Positions 7,201 to 13,608 are shown, numbered from the stretch's first letter. The stretch is DNA of 13,981 nt from JBIQLO01 sp044464175 (GCA_044464175.1 JBIQLO010000098.1:1-13981); one strand, 5' to 3'. Made by a program: numbers and translations. Notes: generated by a model not told the origin, from the letters alone.

Positions 7201-9224
7201 GCGGCGGGGATCGCCTCATCGGCCGGGGCGGCGGTGATGTCGGGAGAAGTAGCCTGCTCGGCCTCTTCGGCTTGCTCCGCTTCCTCTTCCTCGGGGATGG
7301 GCAGCGCTTCGAGCGCTGGGGGCTCGACGGCGGCGGGGGCTTCTTCGGCCGGCGCTTCGACCGGGACTGCATCCTCCGCGGGCGTTAACTCAACCTCGGG
7401 CGATTGATTCGCCTCCTGCAGGGAGAGCAGGTCTATCTCTTCGTCCGGTGGCGCGCTGGGAGGGGTTTCCGCCTCGGTTTCCTCGGCCGGGATTGCATCC
7501 TCCGCGGGCGTTAACTTAACTTCGGCGGACTGACCCGCCTCCTGGAGGGAGAGCAGGTCTATCTCCTCGTCCGGCTGCGCGCTGGAAGGGGGTTCCGCAT
7601 CGGCTTCCTCGGTCGGGGGGGCAGCGTCCGTGGGCGCGAATTCAGTTTCGGGCGGCTGATCTGCCTCCTGGACGGAGAGCAGGTCTATCTCCCCGGCCGG
7701 TGGCTCGATGGAGGAGGGGTCCTTCTCCGCTTCCTCGGTCGGGAGGGCCTCTTCGGCCGGTGACGCAGCTTCATCCTCGGTGGGTGTGGCCTCCGAGGCT
7801 TCCGTCGGCTCATTCACCTCATCCAGCAGCGAACGCCGCCAGCCTCGGCGCGGCAACGGTTCAAGCTCGGCCTCGGTGATGTCGGCCGGTTCGGGGGGCG
7901 TTGTGGCCTCGGCCAGGGAAGGCTCGGCCACCGGGGGCTCGGGCGGGGACTGGGTGAGGCTCTGGGGCTCGGGGGATTGCTCGCGCGGCTCATTCGCCTT
8001 CGTCTCTTGCGAGGCGGCGGTGGGGGGGACCTGGTCCGGAGACGTTTCGGGTTGATCCGGGCTGGAGGCTGAGACGTTGAGGCGGTCGGCCTCCAGGTCG
8101 TCCTCCGCCAGCAGGTCGGGCAGGTCCTCCTCCTGATCCAGGGCGATCCGGTCGGGCTCCTGGTTGGCCGGTGGGGGTCCGGGCGTGAGTGTGGGGAGGG
8201 CTTCCTCCTCCTCCAATTGCAACGGAATTGCCTCATCCTGCGCGGCCGGCGCGGGTTCAGCGGAGGATTCGGGTTTATGGGGCTGGGGGGTGGGCGGCTC
8301 GGAGGCGCGCCGGGGTTCATCCAGATTCAGATTAAGTTCCGGCTCATCGGGTGTGAGCAGGGCGGCGTCAATCTCAGCGTCGAGGTCCTGCGAGGCCAGG
8401 TCCAGCGGCTCGGCCGATTCGGCTTCGGCGACGGGCTGGGGTTGAGGATGAGGTTGGGGTCGGAGCGGGGGAGCCGGCGCTTCGGCGGTCGGGGCGGCAT
8501 CGGCCGCGGCATCGTCCACAGGCAGCGGCGCTTCCTCGGTGGCCAGACCGGCGGCCAAAAGCTGATCCAACTCCTCCACATCCGCCGACGCGGCCGCTTC
8601 GGGCTGTAGGGTGGGTTCAAACCGCATTTCGGCCGGGCCGATGCGGATATGGTCGCCGGCGGCAAGGACCTTTTGGTGAATTTGCTCGTCGTTGAGAAAG
8701 GTGCCGGTGCGGGAGCCCAGGTCGCGGAGATACCACGCCCCGCCCATGGCGAAAATGATGGCGTGTTCCGTGGAAACGCTGGAGTCGTCCAGGGGTAGAT
8801 GGCAGGCGTCGCGCCGGCCGATCAGCAGGACCCGCTCCTCCAGGGGGATGGAGCGTCCGCTTAATTCGATGCGGCCGGGGGGGAGCAGCCGGGGTTCGCC
8901 TTCGTCGAAGCCGTTGGCCAAAAGCCGGAAGGTGAAGGAGCCGATCTTGATCTGGTCCCCGTCCTTGAGCCAGGCTTCGACGATGGGCTGGGCATTGACG
9001 AAAACGTGATTGCGGCTGCACAGGTCGCGGAGGTAGATGCCCTGGTCGTCCTTGAGAATCAGCGCATGGGCCTTGTCCACCTGCCTTGAGAGCAGGTGGA
9101 GGTGGGCCGAATTCCGCGAACCGATCATGAAGACGGGGCGGTGGATTCGGATGGCCGGTTTGTCGGCGTGCTGTCCCAGCGGTTTGAGCTGGGGACAAGC
9201 AGCGCTGGAGGAAGCATCTGCCAT
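4236..9224 (-). CDS. Giant tandem-FHA protein with acidic linker and Wzz/GumC-like membrane module
   Basis: The product is 1662 aa and I do not recognise a named homologue. Two FHA domains open the protein. FHA1 (about 23-102) shows LRDLCSRNHVFVN and GDQIKIG but has DKAH where S..H is usual. FHA2 (about 118-202) is canonical: IGRRD, SVSTEH, LRDLGSRTGTFLN, GDHIRIG. FHA domains bind phosphothreonine peptides. Residues about 215-1290 are low-complexity, rich in Glu, Asp, Pro and Ala, with a 42-residue tandem repeat (about 494-619), one basic island (about 978-1000, with KMPLRGPDGKFIKRRK) and a Gly-rich patch near 1135-1155 (GANLGGFFGGVPLG). Then come TM1 (about 1294-1315), a region with coiled-coil character (1316-1604), TM2 (about 1606-1628) and a short Pro-rich tail. 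The TM-coiled coil-TM ending, with a proline just before TM2, resembles Wzz/GumC chain-length regulators. FHA is firm, the Wzz resemblance is inference, and the function is unknown. Confidence 0.85.
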   Translation of the reverse strand: MADASSSAACPQLKPLGQHADKPAIRIHRPVFMIGSRNSAHLHLLSRQVDKAHALILKDDQGIYLRDLCSRNHVFVNAQPIVEAWLKDGDQIKIGSFTFRLLANGFDEGEPRLLPPGRIELSGRSIPLEERVLLIGRRDACHLPLDDSSVSTEHAIIFAMGGAWYLRDLGSRTGTFLNDEQIHQKVLAAGDHIRIGPAEMRFEPTLQPEAAASADVEELDQLLAAGLATEEAPLPVDDAAADAAPTAEAPAPPLRPQPHPQPQPVAEAESAEPLDLASQDLDAEIDAALLTPDEPELNLNLDEPRRASEPPTPQPHKPESSAEPAPAAQDEAIPLQLEEEEALPTLTPGPPPANQEPDRIALDQEEDLPDLLAEDDLEADRLNVSASSPDQPETSPDQVPPTAASQETKANEPREQSPEPQSLTQSPPEPPVAEPSLAEATTPPEPADITEAELEPLPRRGWRRSLLDEVNEPTEASEATPTEDEAASPAEEALPTEEAEKDPSSIEPPAGEIDLLSVQEADQPPETEFAPTDAAPPTEEADAEPPSSAQPDEEIDLLSLQEAGQSAEVKLTPAEDAIPAEETEAETPPSAPPDEEIDLLSLQEANQSPEVELTPAEDAVPVEAPAEEAPAAVEPPALEALPIPEEEEAEQAEEAEQATSPDITAAPADEAIPAAEPEDENPPPAPEITTEDDLTDALLSPEAEAEDLILPPVAEAPIAAESADEAPPPIDLTGDVELDDEALSLELQAAEQADQEDLAQTAAAPAAETDEVEELDLELEPLLEASEPAAEDDFNLSLPADEAESTESEPSPAELSQPPEPIPEPIDVSEPSPSAEIELLQPEMDAAEAVDEADALDLHLDEPQVSDPSEASSSGELDFSNLKLDLNEEEPPEEDLGLELLDSPDEPPPAEPLMEEEETVAKSEADEPELISLDALADVLTDAPDDELPSEPNEPPSAEAPVTDPVEVQPPPADPSPQPERRTRRKMPLRGPDGKFIKRRKVEEPSPPEEAPADAADAAPAPEAQLPEAQSPELQAAEGQAPEIAAPEATAADPLVDDESTAVEEISTSAIPPQEETPADPRPTLEAGDSESENPAQASESETDTLPPPQGANPAVVAEATAAQEEPSANPSSLLNIGQGMGANLGGFFGGVPLGLEETPNIPTVAPSDHPEPSEEGPVAPPRMLHPFDWDPPSEAASQDFPLPEVAPEAVRATTFDGLAMNAVRQADVFSQLPPTQAEEALLNGHVDPAASDKPPLDPITDAAPLPRQPTPVQTPWSAIPLPPAPPARRRWFGLGMLLGVMLLCMALAVGGIWLFVRPQSLVRGVLPFEGPQPTLFQQRQQMDLLNDPHVRQAARRILQEQHLDGGFLNDDPIYRKFTADAQWAADGLVLTRSSNDMSGDQNRIAALLTALYRAPANQAMVDRQANLSRKLEDFQARETELRDQFRDIERQVKAMEENPPPVPTDEEQLALQRRLSDLKEAWETGKPPRPRTEDRSWLLAPFLETLDAQMAQARAASPTRRTDAQAAYLQALVQEQKMQSQLEEARKYQHQLQEKRQQRRAAQTALQQATQDRLAAQEERAAALAPQSPAMPSAVSLQDPRPTYAALALAAIALVFMFLILLSLLVGHQSGAQTGPRPQPTPRPVPPARDANSPTPSPVEA
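7369..7746 (-). repeat. 126-bp tandem repeat, three copies, inside the FHA protein gene
   Basis: Copies at 7369-7494, 7495-7620 and 7621-7746 align with no length change. The landmark GAGAGCAGGTCTATCTC recurs at 7423, 7549 and 7675, exactly 126 bp apart. The first 22 bases of copies one and two are identical, while copy three is more diverged. Each unit encodes 42 residues containing EIDLLSxQEA and a Pro/Glu-rich stretch, so the frame is preserved. Confidence 0.9.
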
Positions 9225-9261
9225 TCGAAAGCCTTGGTCGAGCGCGATACGAACCGCACAA

Positions 9262-9287
9262 GGGGCCTATGTTAACCAGGAGGCCCC
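9262..9287 (-). other. Hairpin in the leader of the FHA protein gene
   Basis: GGGGCCT (9262-9268) and AGGCCCC (9281-9287) form a perfect 7-bp stem with a 12-nt loop. It lies 38 nt upstream of the FHA gene start and 117 nt downstream of the 33-aa ORF stop. No strong T-run follows on either strand, so it looks more like a leader or attenuator structure than a terminator. Confidence 0.45.
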
Positions 9288-9403
9288 ATCGGGCGATCTT
9301 ACCATCAATCGCCCCCTGTTTGCCAATCAAATGCGAAAATCGGGCGGAGTGCCCCGGGCGGCCGGCACAGAGGCCACAAAGCGGGCTCGTGCGGGCGGGG
9401 CGG

Positions 9404-9505
9404 CTATCGAAGCCCCATGGCGCCAAAGACCAGGGCCGCGGCGGCGGCGAAGAAAAGACCCAGTTCGGCAATCTGCGACAGTGCGGGAAGCAGCCAACTC
9501 GGCAT
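9404..9505 (-). CDS. Small 33-aa hydrophobic membrane peptide
   Basis: ATG at 9505 to TAG at 9404 encodes 33 residues, starting MPSWLLPALSQIAELG and continuing with FFAAAAALVFGAMGLR. Apart from one Glu in the first half and a terminal Arg, it is hydrophobic throughout and about long enough for one membrane helix, with a positive charge at the C-terminus. A strong GAGGAG Shine-Dalgarno sits 7 nt before the ATG, better than that of any annotated gene nearby on this strand. It lies 179 bp upstream of the FHA gene and on the same strand, so it may share its transcript. I know no family for it. It could be a small subunit or regulator of a membrane complex. The alternative is a chance ORF, but the combination of ribosome binding site, start and hydrophobic pattern makes that less likely. 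Confidence 0.6.
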   Translation of the reverse strand: MPSWLLPALSQIAELGLFFAAAAALVFGAMGLR

Positions 9506-9512
9506 GATACAA

Positions 9513-9518
9513 CTCCTC
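9513..9518 (-). promoter_or_regulatory. Strong ribosome binding site of the 33-aa ORF
   Basis: GAGGAG on the minus strand with 7-nt spacing to the ATG at 9505. It is the main evidence that this very short frame is translated. Confidence 0.6.
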
Positions 9519-9552
9519 GGTTGGCGCGGAGGGGTGAACTCCGTGCATCATC

Positions 9553-9617
9553 ATGGATCGTGACCGGCCGCTCCGCCGCCGTTTCGCCCTTCAACTCCCT
9601 GGGCGGTCACGTTCCAT
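9553..9617 (-). other. Long inverted repeat, possible structured leader RNA
   Basis: ATGGATCGTGACCG (9553-9566) and CGGTCACGTTCCAT (9604-9617) are reverse complements at 13 of 14 positions, with a 37-nt spacer. On the minus strand the spacer holds a smaller GCCC...GGGC pairing near the 5' arm. It lies about 50 nt upstream of the 33-aa ORF start and could be a leader RNA structure or a protein binding site. It matches no riboswitch class I recognise. Confidence 0.45.
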
Positions 9618-9729
9618 CCATCGTCCACTGAGCCTTCCCAACTCCTTCGGATTTGCCATATAAACGCCGCGGAGGCAACTCGGGTTCGCTTAAATTAAAA
9701 GAAATGGGAAAAAAGGGCACCGGGGAAAT

Positions 9730-9772
9730 TTATCGGACGCAGGCGGGGCGAGGGAGGAAAAATTATCGGACG
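9730..9772 (-). repeat. Direct repeat TTATCGGACG, two copies 33 bp apart
   Basis: TTATCGGACG occurs at 9730-9739 and 9763-9772, each preceded by an A/T run, downstream of fliS. On the minus strand it reads CGTCCGATAA. The core TCCGATAA also occurs upstream of fliD. It may be a regulator site. Confidence 0.5.
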
Positions 9773-9800
9773 GGAGAAATGGGGCGCATCGGGGCGGGGT

Positions 9801-10259
9801 TCAGCCGCACATGCTCAGCCGCTCCATCTGTTCGCTGGGGGCGGGGATGTTGGACAGGTGGGTGGCGGCAGTGGCGGCCTTCTGGCGGGCCAGCTGCGCC
9901 AGGAGCATGGACCAGGTTTCGCGCTGGAATTTCAGGACTTCCAGGGCCTCATCCAGGGCGGTGAGGTCGTGGTCGATGTTGGCCTCGATGAGCTTGCGGT
10001 AGGCGAAGTTGTAGAGGGCGGCGAGTTTGCCGCATAGGTCGGGGGCCAGGTCGTGCTTGAGGTTGCCGCTGAGTTCGGTCAGGATTTTCTGCATCCGGAT
10101 GATGAGCGTGTGGGTCTGCTCAAAGTTCTTCTGCTGAAGGGCGGCGCGGGCCTGCTCGCCGAAGCGAACGACGCCGTCGAAGAGCATCATCTGGAGCTGC
10201 TCCGGCGTGGCGGTCATGACGCGGGTGCGAAGATAGTTTTGCGCGGCTTGCTGATTCAT
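9801..10259 (-). CDS. fliS: Flagellar secretion chaperone FliS
   Basis: FliS binds the C-terminus of flagellin in the cytoplasm, stops it polymerising early and delivers it to the flagellar type III export gate. The 152-aa product is somewhat longer than the usual 125-135 aa. It shows the family's N-terminal YLRTRVMTATPEQLQMMLFDG (9-29), the helix around IIRMQKILTELSGNL (53-67), LYNFAYRKLIEANI (82-95) and the closing LKFQRETWSMLL (108-119). The extra length is a C-terminal tail with no recognisable motif. It lies 74 bp after fliD on the same strand, the standard fliD-fliS order, so co-expression is likely. The Shine-Dalgarno is poor: AGGA is only two bases from the ATG. Confidence 0.93.
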   Translation of the reverse strand: MNQQAAQNYLRTRVMTATPEQLQMMLFDGVVRFGEQARAALQQKNFEQTHTLIIRMQKILTELSGNLKHDLAPDLCGKLAALYNFAYRKLIEANIDHDLTALDEALEVLKFQRETWSMLLAQLARQKAATAATHLSNIPAPSEQMERLSMCG

Positions 10260-10333
10260 ATCCTGCCGATCCGGGTGGAGGCGATGCTGTTCCTATCGGC
10301 ATGGAAGGGGGTGGGAATTAAACCGTTGTGAAA

Positions 10334-13045
10334 TCATTTCTTGGCGGCACTGCCGGCGCTGACGGTGCTGAGGGAACTGAGCGCGGTCTGCTGGGACTGG
10401 AGGCCGGCCAGAACCGACTCCATGTCGGCAAACTGCTTCTGGAGGCGGGTCTTTTTCTGGTCGAGCTGCTGATTGAGCTGGTCGATGCGGTCCTGGAACT
10501 GCTGGGTGCGCTGGTCGAGGGTCTGGTTTTCCAGGGTGATCTTGCCGTTGACCGGGTCAATGAGCTTGGTGATGCTCTTTTCCATGGTCCAGCCCAAGCC
10601 GGTCTGGGTCTGGGCGAAGAGGTTCTGGACGGCGTCGGGATCGTCGGCATAGGCCGCGCGGAACTTGTCCTCATCGAAATCGAGCTTGACGCTTTTGCCG
10701 TCCGGGTCGCCGCTGAGGGAGAGGCCGATGTCGGCCAGGATGCGATAGCGCCCGCCGGAGACGGTGGCGTTGAGCATGGAAAAGAGGGTGCTCTGGATGC
10801 TCTGGGCGGTGGAATCGCCAAGGAGCAGCCCCCCCTGGTCGGTGTCGGTGTCGAACTTGGTCAGATCGTTCATCTTGTCCATCAGGTCGTTGAAGGTGGT
10901 GGTGAACTGATTCATCTGATCGACCAGGGAATCGGCATCGCGGGTGATGTTGAGCGTGACGGGCTGGTCGCTGACGCCGTGCAGATCGATGGTGACGCCG
11001 GGGATGACGTTGGCCAGCTGGTTGGACTGGCTGGTGATGAGCAGCGGACGGCCGCCGGCGCTGTTGGAGCCGACAAAGACGGCGGCATCCTGGGCGGTGA
11101 CGAGGGTCTGGGTGGTCAGTTTGGTGGCGCCGCCGTCGATGACGACCCGGCCGTCGCGGCCGCTGTTGATGGCGTTGATGGAGAGGCGGTAGGGGGCCAG
11201 GCCCGAGCCGTCGTTGATGATGCTGGCGGTGACGCCGAAGCCCAGGGCGTTGATCTTCTTCTGGACGGTTTCCAGATTGTCGTTGAGGTCCGTCGTGATG
11301 GTCTTTTCAAAGGAGCCGTCCACCGAGGTGGTGGTGTCGTCGGTGGAGAGAATGTTCAGGTCCTTGGCGGTGGTGCCGTTTTTGTCCTCGACTTTCAGCT
11401 TGCCCGCGCCGCCGGAGGTGTCGGTCAGGAGCAGGCCGTCGCCGTTGGCGGTGATGGAGGCGGTGACGCCGATGTTTTTCTGATTGATGGCGTTGATGAC
11501 ATCCTTGAGGCGTTTGGGGGAGCCGATGCTCAGGTCGATGGTGGCCGAGGTGCCCTGGGCGCTGGTGATGGTGAACTGGCCCAGGGAGACGCCCTTGCCG
11601 CCGTTGTAGTCGCTCAGGAGGGTGTTTTCCGAGACCCACTGGCGCTGGAGGTTGCCGCCGTTGACCTGCTGGACGGTGGGGTCGAACGTGCCGGCGATGC
11701 CCAGATCGGCGGCGGTGGTGGCATCGACATCGGAAATTTTCAGATCGCCTGAGCCGCCGGAGGTGTCCTGCAACTGGATGCCGTTGGCGGCGCTGTTGAG
11801 CGAGGCGGTGATGCCGATGCCGGCATTGTTGATGGCGTCGAGCACATCCTGAACGGTGGTGGCCGAGCTGAGGTCAACGGTGGCGGTTCCGCCGGCGCGG
11901 TTCTGGAGGGTGATCTTGCCCAGGGCGATGCCCGCGCCCCCTTTGAGGGTGGCCAGGAGGGTGGTGTTGGGGCCGGCAATCAGCTTCCGGCCCAGCAGGG
12001 TTCCGCCGGCGGAGGAGGCGATGCCCAGGTCCTGGGCGGCGTTGGAGCCGTTGAGGGCGGCGACGGTGACGGTGCCGCCGCCGGCGTCGGTGAGGCGGAG
12101 GCGCTGGCCGTCGGGGGCGATGTCGGCCGTCACCTTGCCGCCGGTGGCGGTGTTGATAGCGTCCAGCACGTCGCCGAGAGTGCTTTTGCCGTAGAGGTTG
12201 ATGTCGAAGGTGGAGCCGTCGCCGGCGGTGATCTGGAAGTCAGCGCCGCTGGAGACGGTGCGGACGCCGCGGGCGTCGTTGAGGGAATCCAGGAGGGTGT
12301 CGCGCCCCAGGGTGGTGATGGCGGCGCCGGTGAGGGTGCTGCCGTTGACGTCGCCGGCGATGCCCAGGTCGGCGGCCGCGGTGCCGCCGCCGATGTCGGT
12401 CACGATCAGGTGACTGGCGGTTTTGCCGGAGGTGTCGGTGAGGACCAGGCCGTTTTGGCCGTAGGAGGCGTGGACGTTGATGTCCAGGGAGTGGTTGATC
12501 TTATTGACGACGTCGTCGAGGGTCAGGGCGCCGCTGGTGTCGATGACGGCGCTGGCGCCGCTGCGGTCGGTGATGCGGAACAGGCCGGAGGCGACGCCCT
12601 TGCCGCCGTTCAACTGGGCGAGCATGGTGGGGGTGTTCAGTTCACCGCCGCCCATTTCGATGGAGATTGTGCCGGCGCCGACCTTGGTTTTGGTGTCGGC
12701 GAATCCGCCGGTGACGGACTGCTGGGTGGTGACCAGGCGGGAGACCTGGAACTGGTAGGAGCCGACGGCGGCGCCGTTGGCGGCGGTGGCGGTGAGGATG
12801 TTCTCATCGCTGCTGGTGGTGGCGGCGGCGCGGAAGGTCTGGGGCTTTTCGAGCTTCTGGGTGGTGAGTTTGAGGGAGGAGAGCCGCGTCATCAAATCGG
12901 TGAACGCCAGCTTCTGCTGATTGGTGTTGTCGATGCGCGACTGGAGGAGCGTGACGGGCTTTTGCTCCAGGGCCATCAACTGATCGATGATGTCGCTGGA
13001 GTTGATCCCGCTGATCAGGCCGACGCCGGTGGTGATTCGTCCCAT
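10334..13045 (-). CDS. fliD: Flagellar hook-associated protein 2 (filament cap) FliD, expanded
   Basis: FliD is exported and caps the growing filament, helping flagellin subunits fold into place. The N-terminus is typical (GLISGINSSDIIDQLMALEQKP, about residues 9-30), as is the C-terminal domain: DAAVFVGSN (653-661), TSQSNQL and IPGVTIDL (671-688), FNDLMDKMNDLTKFDTD (718-734), LLGDSTAQSIQSTLFSML (741-758), GLGWTMEKSI (816-825) and a coiled-coil-prone end near 840-890. At 903 aa it is clearly longer than the common 400-700 aa. The extra length is four successive units of about 105-113 residues plus a partial fifth (141 to about 637), each built on a hook-IN motif such as LKDVINAINQKNIGVTASI. 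These units would form the outward-facing part of the cap. It is followed by fliS. Confidence 0.94.
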   Translation of the reverse strand: MGRITTGVGLISGINSSDIIDQLMALEQKPVTLLQSRIDNTNQQKLAFTDLMTRLSSLKLTTQKLEKPQTFRAAATTSSDENILTATAANGAAVGSYQFQVSRLVTTQQSVTGGFADTKTKVGAGTISIEMGGGELNTPTMLAQLNGGKGVASGLFRITDRSGASAVIDTSGALTLDDVVNKINHSLDINVHASYGQNGLVLTDTSGKTASHLIVTDIGGGTAAADLGIAGDVNGSTLTGAAITTLGRDTLLDSLNDARGVRTVSSGADFQITAGDGSTFDINLYGKSTLGDVLDAINTATGGKVTADIAPDGQRLRLTDAGGGTVTVAALNGSNAAQDLGIASSAGGTLLGRKLIAGPNTTLLATLKGGAGIALGKITLQNRAGGTATVDLSSATTVQDVLDAINNAGIGITASLNSAANGIQLQDTSGGSGDLKISDVDATTAADLGIAGTFDPTVQQVNGGNLQRQWVSENTLLSDYNGGKGVSLGQFTITSAQGTSATIDLSIGSPKRLKDVINAINQKNIGVTASITANGDGLLLTDTSGGAGKLKVEDKNGTTAKDLNILSTDDTTTSVDGSFEKTITTDLNDNLETVQKKINALGFGVTASIINDGSGLAPYRLSINAINSGRDGRVVIDGGATKLTTQTLVTAQDAAVFVGSNSAGGRPLLITSQSNQLANVIPGVTIDLHGVSDQPVTLNITRDADSLVDQMNQFTTTFNDLMDKMNDLTKFDTDTDQGGLLLGDSTAQSIQSTLFSMLNATVSGGRYRILADIGLSLSGDPDGKSVKLDFDEDKFRAAYADDPDAVQNLFAQTQTGLGWTMEKSITKLIDPVNGKITLENQTLDQRTQQFQDRIDQLNQQLDQKKTRLQKQFADMESVLAGLQSQQTALSSLSTVSAGSAAKK
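11285..12625 (-). repeat. Tandem hook-IN protein repeats in fliD
   Basis: Four diverged units begin near residues 141, 251, 363 and 476. Each has a Leu-Leu/Met-Leu start, an NGGKGV or equivalent turn, a strand pattern ending in xxxDVxxxIN, a GLxLTDTSGG-like strand and an AAxDLGIAG-like end. They are recognisable in protein but much less so in DNA, which suggests old duplications. Confidence 0.8.
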
Positions 13046-13106
13046 GGGTGGTCCATCCCGCCCCCATTCCTCATCGGCATCCCGTGCCGGGAGATATTCT
13101 CAAAAG

Positions 13107-13126
13107 CCGATATAAAAGGTTATCGG
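13107..13126. promoter_or_regulatory. Inverted repeat in the fliD upstream region
   Basis: CCGATA (13107-13112) and TATCGG (13121-13126) are exact reverse complements with an 8-bp A/T-rich spacer, in the only AT-rich patch of the 134-bp nuoA-fliD gap. It could be an operator or part of the fliD promoter. No clear -35/-10 pair accompanies it. Confidence 0.4.
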
Positions 13127-13179
13127 AACCAAGGGGCATGAAACATGAAGGGATGTGGGAGGACGGGGCGTCGGCGGCC

Positions 13180-13608
13180 TTAGACCGTCCTGGCCTCTTT
13201 GTGCTTCACGCTGCGGACCCAGTCGAGGTAGCCGAAGCGCCAGAGGTAGGCGAATCCGACCAGAAGGATGGCGAAGAAGATGAGCAGATCGACCAGGGCG
13301 CCCTGGCGGAAGGCGGCGGCGTCCAGGCCCCACTGGTGGGCCAGATCGGCGGCCTGTCCGTAGGCGACGGCCCAGGGATAGAAGAGGGCGACTTCGACAT
13401 CGAAGACCAGAAAGACCAGGGCGACGATGTAGAAGCGGAGGTCGAACTGGACCCAGCCCCGGCCGATGGTGGGCTCGCCGCATTCGTAGGCCGAGAGTTT
13501 GGTGGTATTGGGCAGGCGCGGGCGGATCAGCGCGCCGGCCAGGAGGTTGACCAGGACAAACCCGATGCCCAGGAGGAGGAAGATCGTGATGGAGAGCAGG
13601 GGGGTCAT
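13180..13608 (-). CDS. nuoA: NADH-quinone oxidoreductase subunit A
   Basis: NuoA is one of the small membrane subunits of respiratory complex I, at the junction of the hydrophilic and membrane arms. From ATG 13608 the product is 142 aa, within the family range. Three membrane helices are visible (about 5-27, 58-80, 105-124), with the invariant loop YECGEP (41-46), the GWVQFDLRFYIVALVFLVFDVE block (51-72) including the conserved FDVE, and PWA (78-80). An in-frame TTG at 13647 would add 13 residues lacking conserved features. No Shine-Dalgarno is visible; a C-rich tract occupies that position on the mRNA. Unusually, nuoB and the other nuo genes do not follow: fliD comes next, 134 bp downstream. 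The identity is firm. Confidence 0.93.
   Translation of the reverse strand: MTPLLSITIFLLLGIGFVLVNLLAGALIRPRLPNTTKLSAYECGEPTIGRGWVQFDLRFYIVALVFLVFDVEVALFYPWAVAYGQAADLAHQWGLDAAAFRQGALVDLLIFFAILLVGFAYLWRFGYLDWVRSVKHKEARTV

Larger units (their letters stand above)
9506..9800. other. 295-bp gap between fliS and the 33-aa ORF
   Basis: No convincing gene is seen. The stretch holds a long imperfect inverted repeat (9553-9617), an AT-rich patch around 9655-9735 that contrasts with the GC-rich surroundings and is the best place for a minus-strand promoter, and two copies of TTATCGGACG. No clean -35/-10 pair was found. Confidence 0.5.

Noticed and set aside
9300..9330. Possible TTGGCA / TAAGAT promoter for the FHA gene
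   Set aside because: The spacer is 19 bp and both boxes are weak; insufficient to call.
9327..9554. 75-codon minus-strand frame overlapping the 33-aa ORF in another frame
   Set aside because: No Shine-Dalgarno before its ATG cluster and an Arg/Ala-rich composition without features. The overlapping 33-aa frame has the ribosome binding site and a membrane-helix pattern.
10328..11752. Long + strand open frame antisense to fliD, and a similar one at 12410-13141
   Set aside because: Gly/Ala/Val/Asp-rich mirror of the fliD repeats, with no start signal. fliD on the other strand is unmistakable.
13095..13135. Sigma28 promoter for fliD based on TCCGATAA
   Set aside because: No TAAA-like -35 box at 14-16 bp upstream, and the first -10 base does not match.
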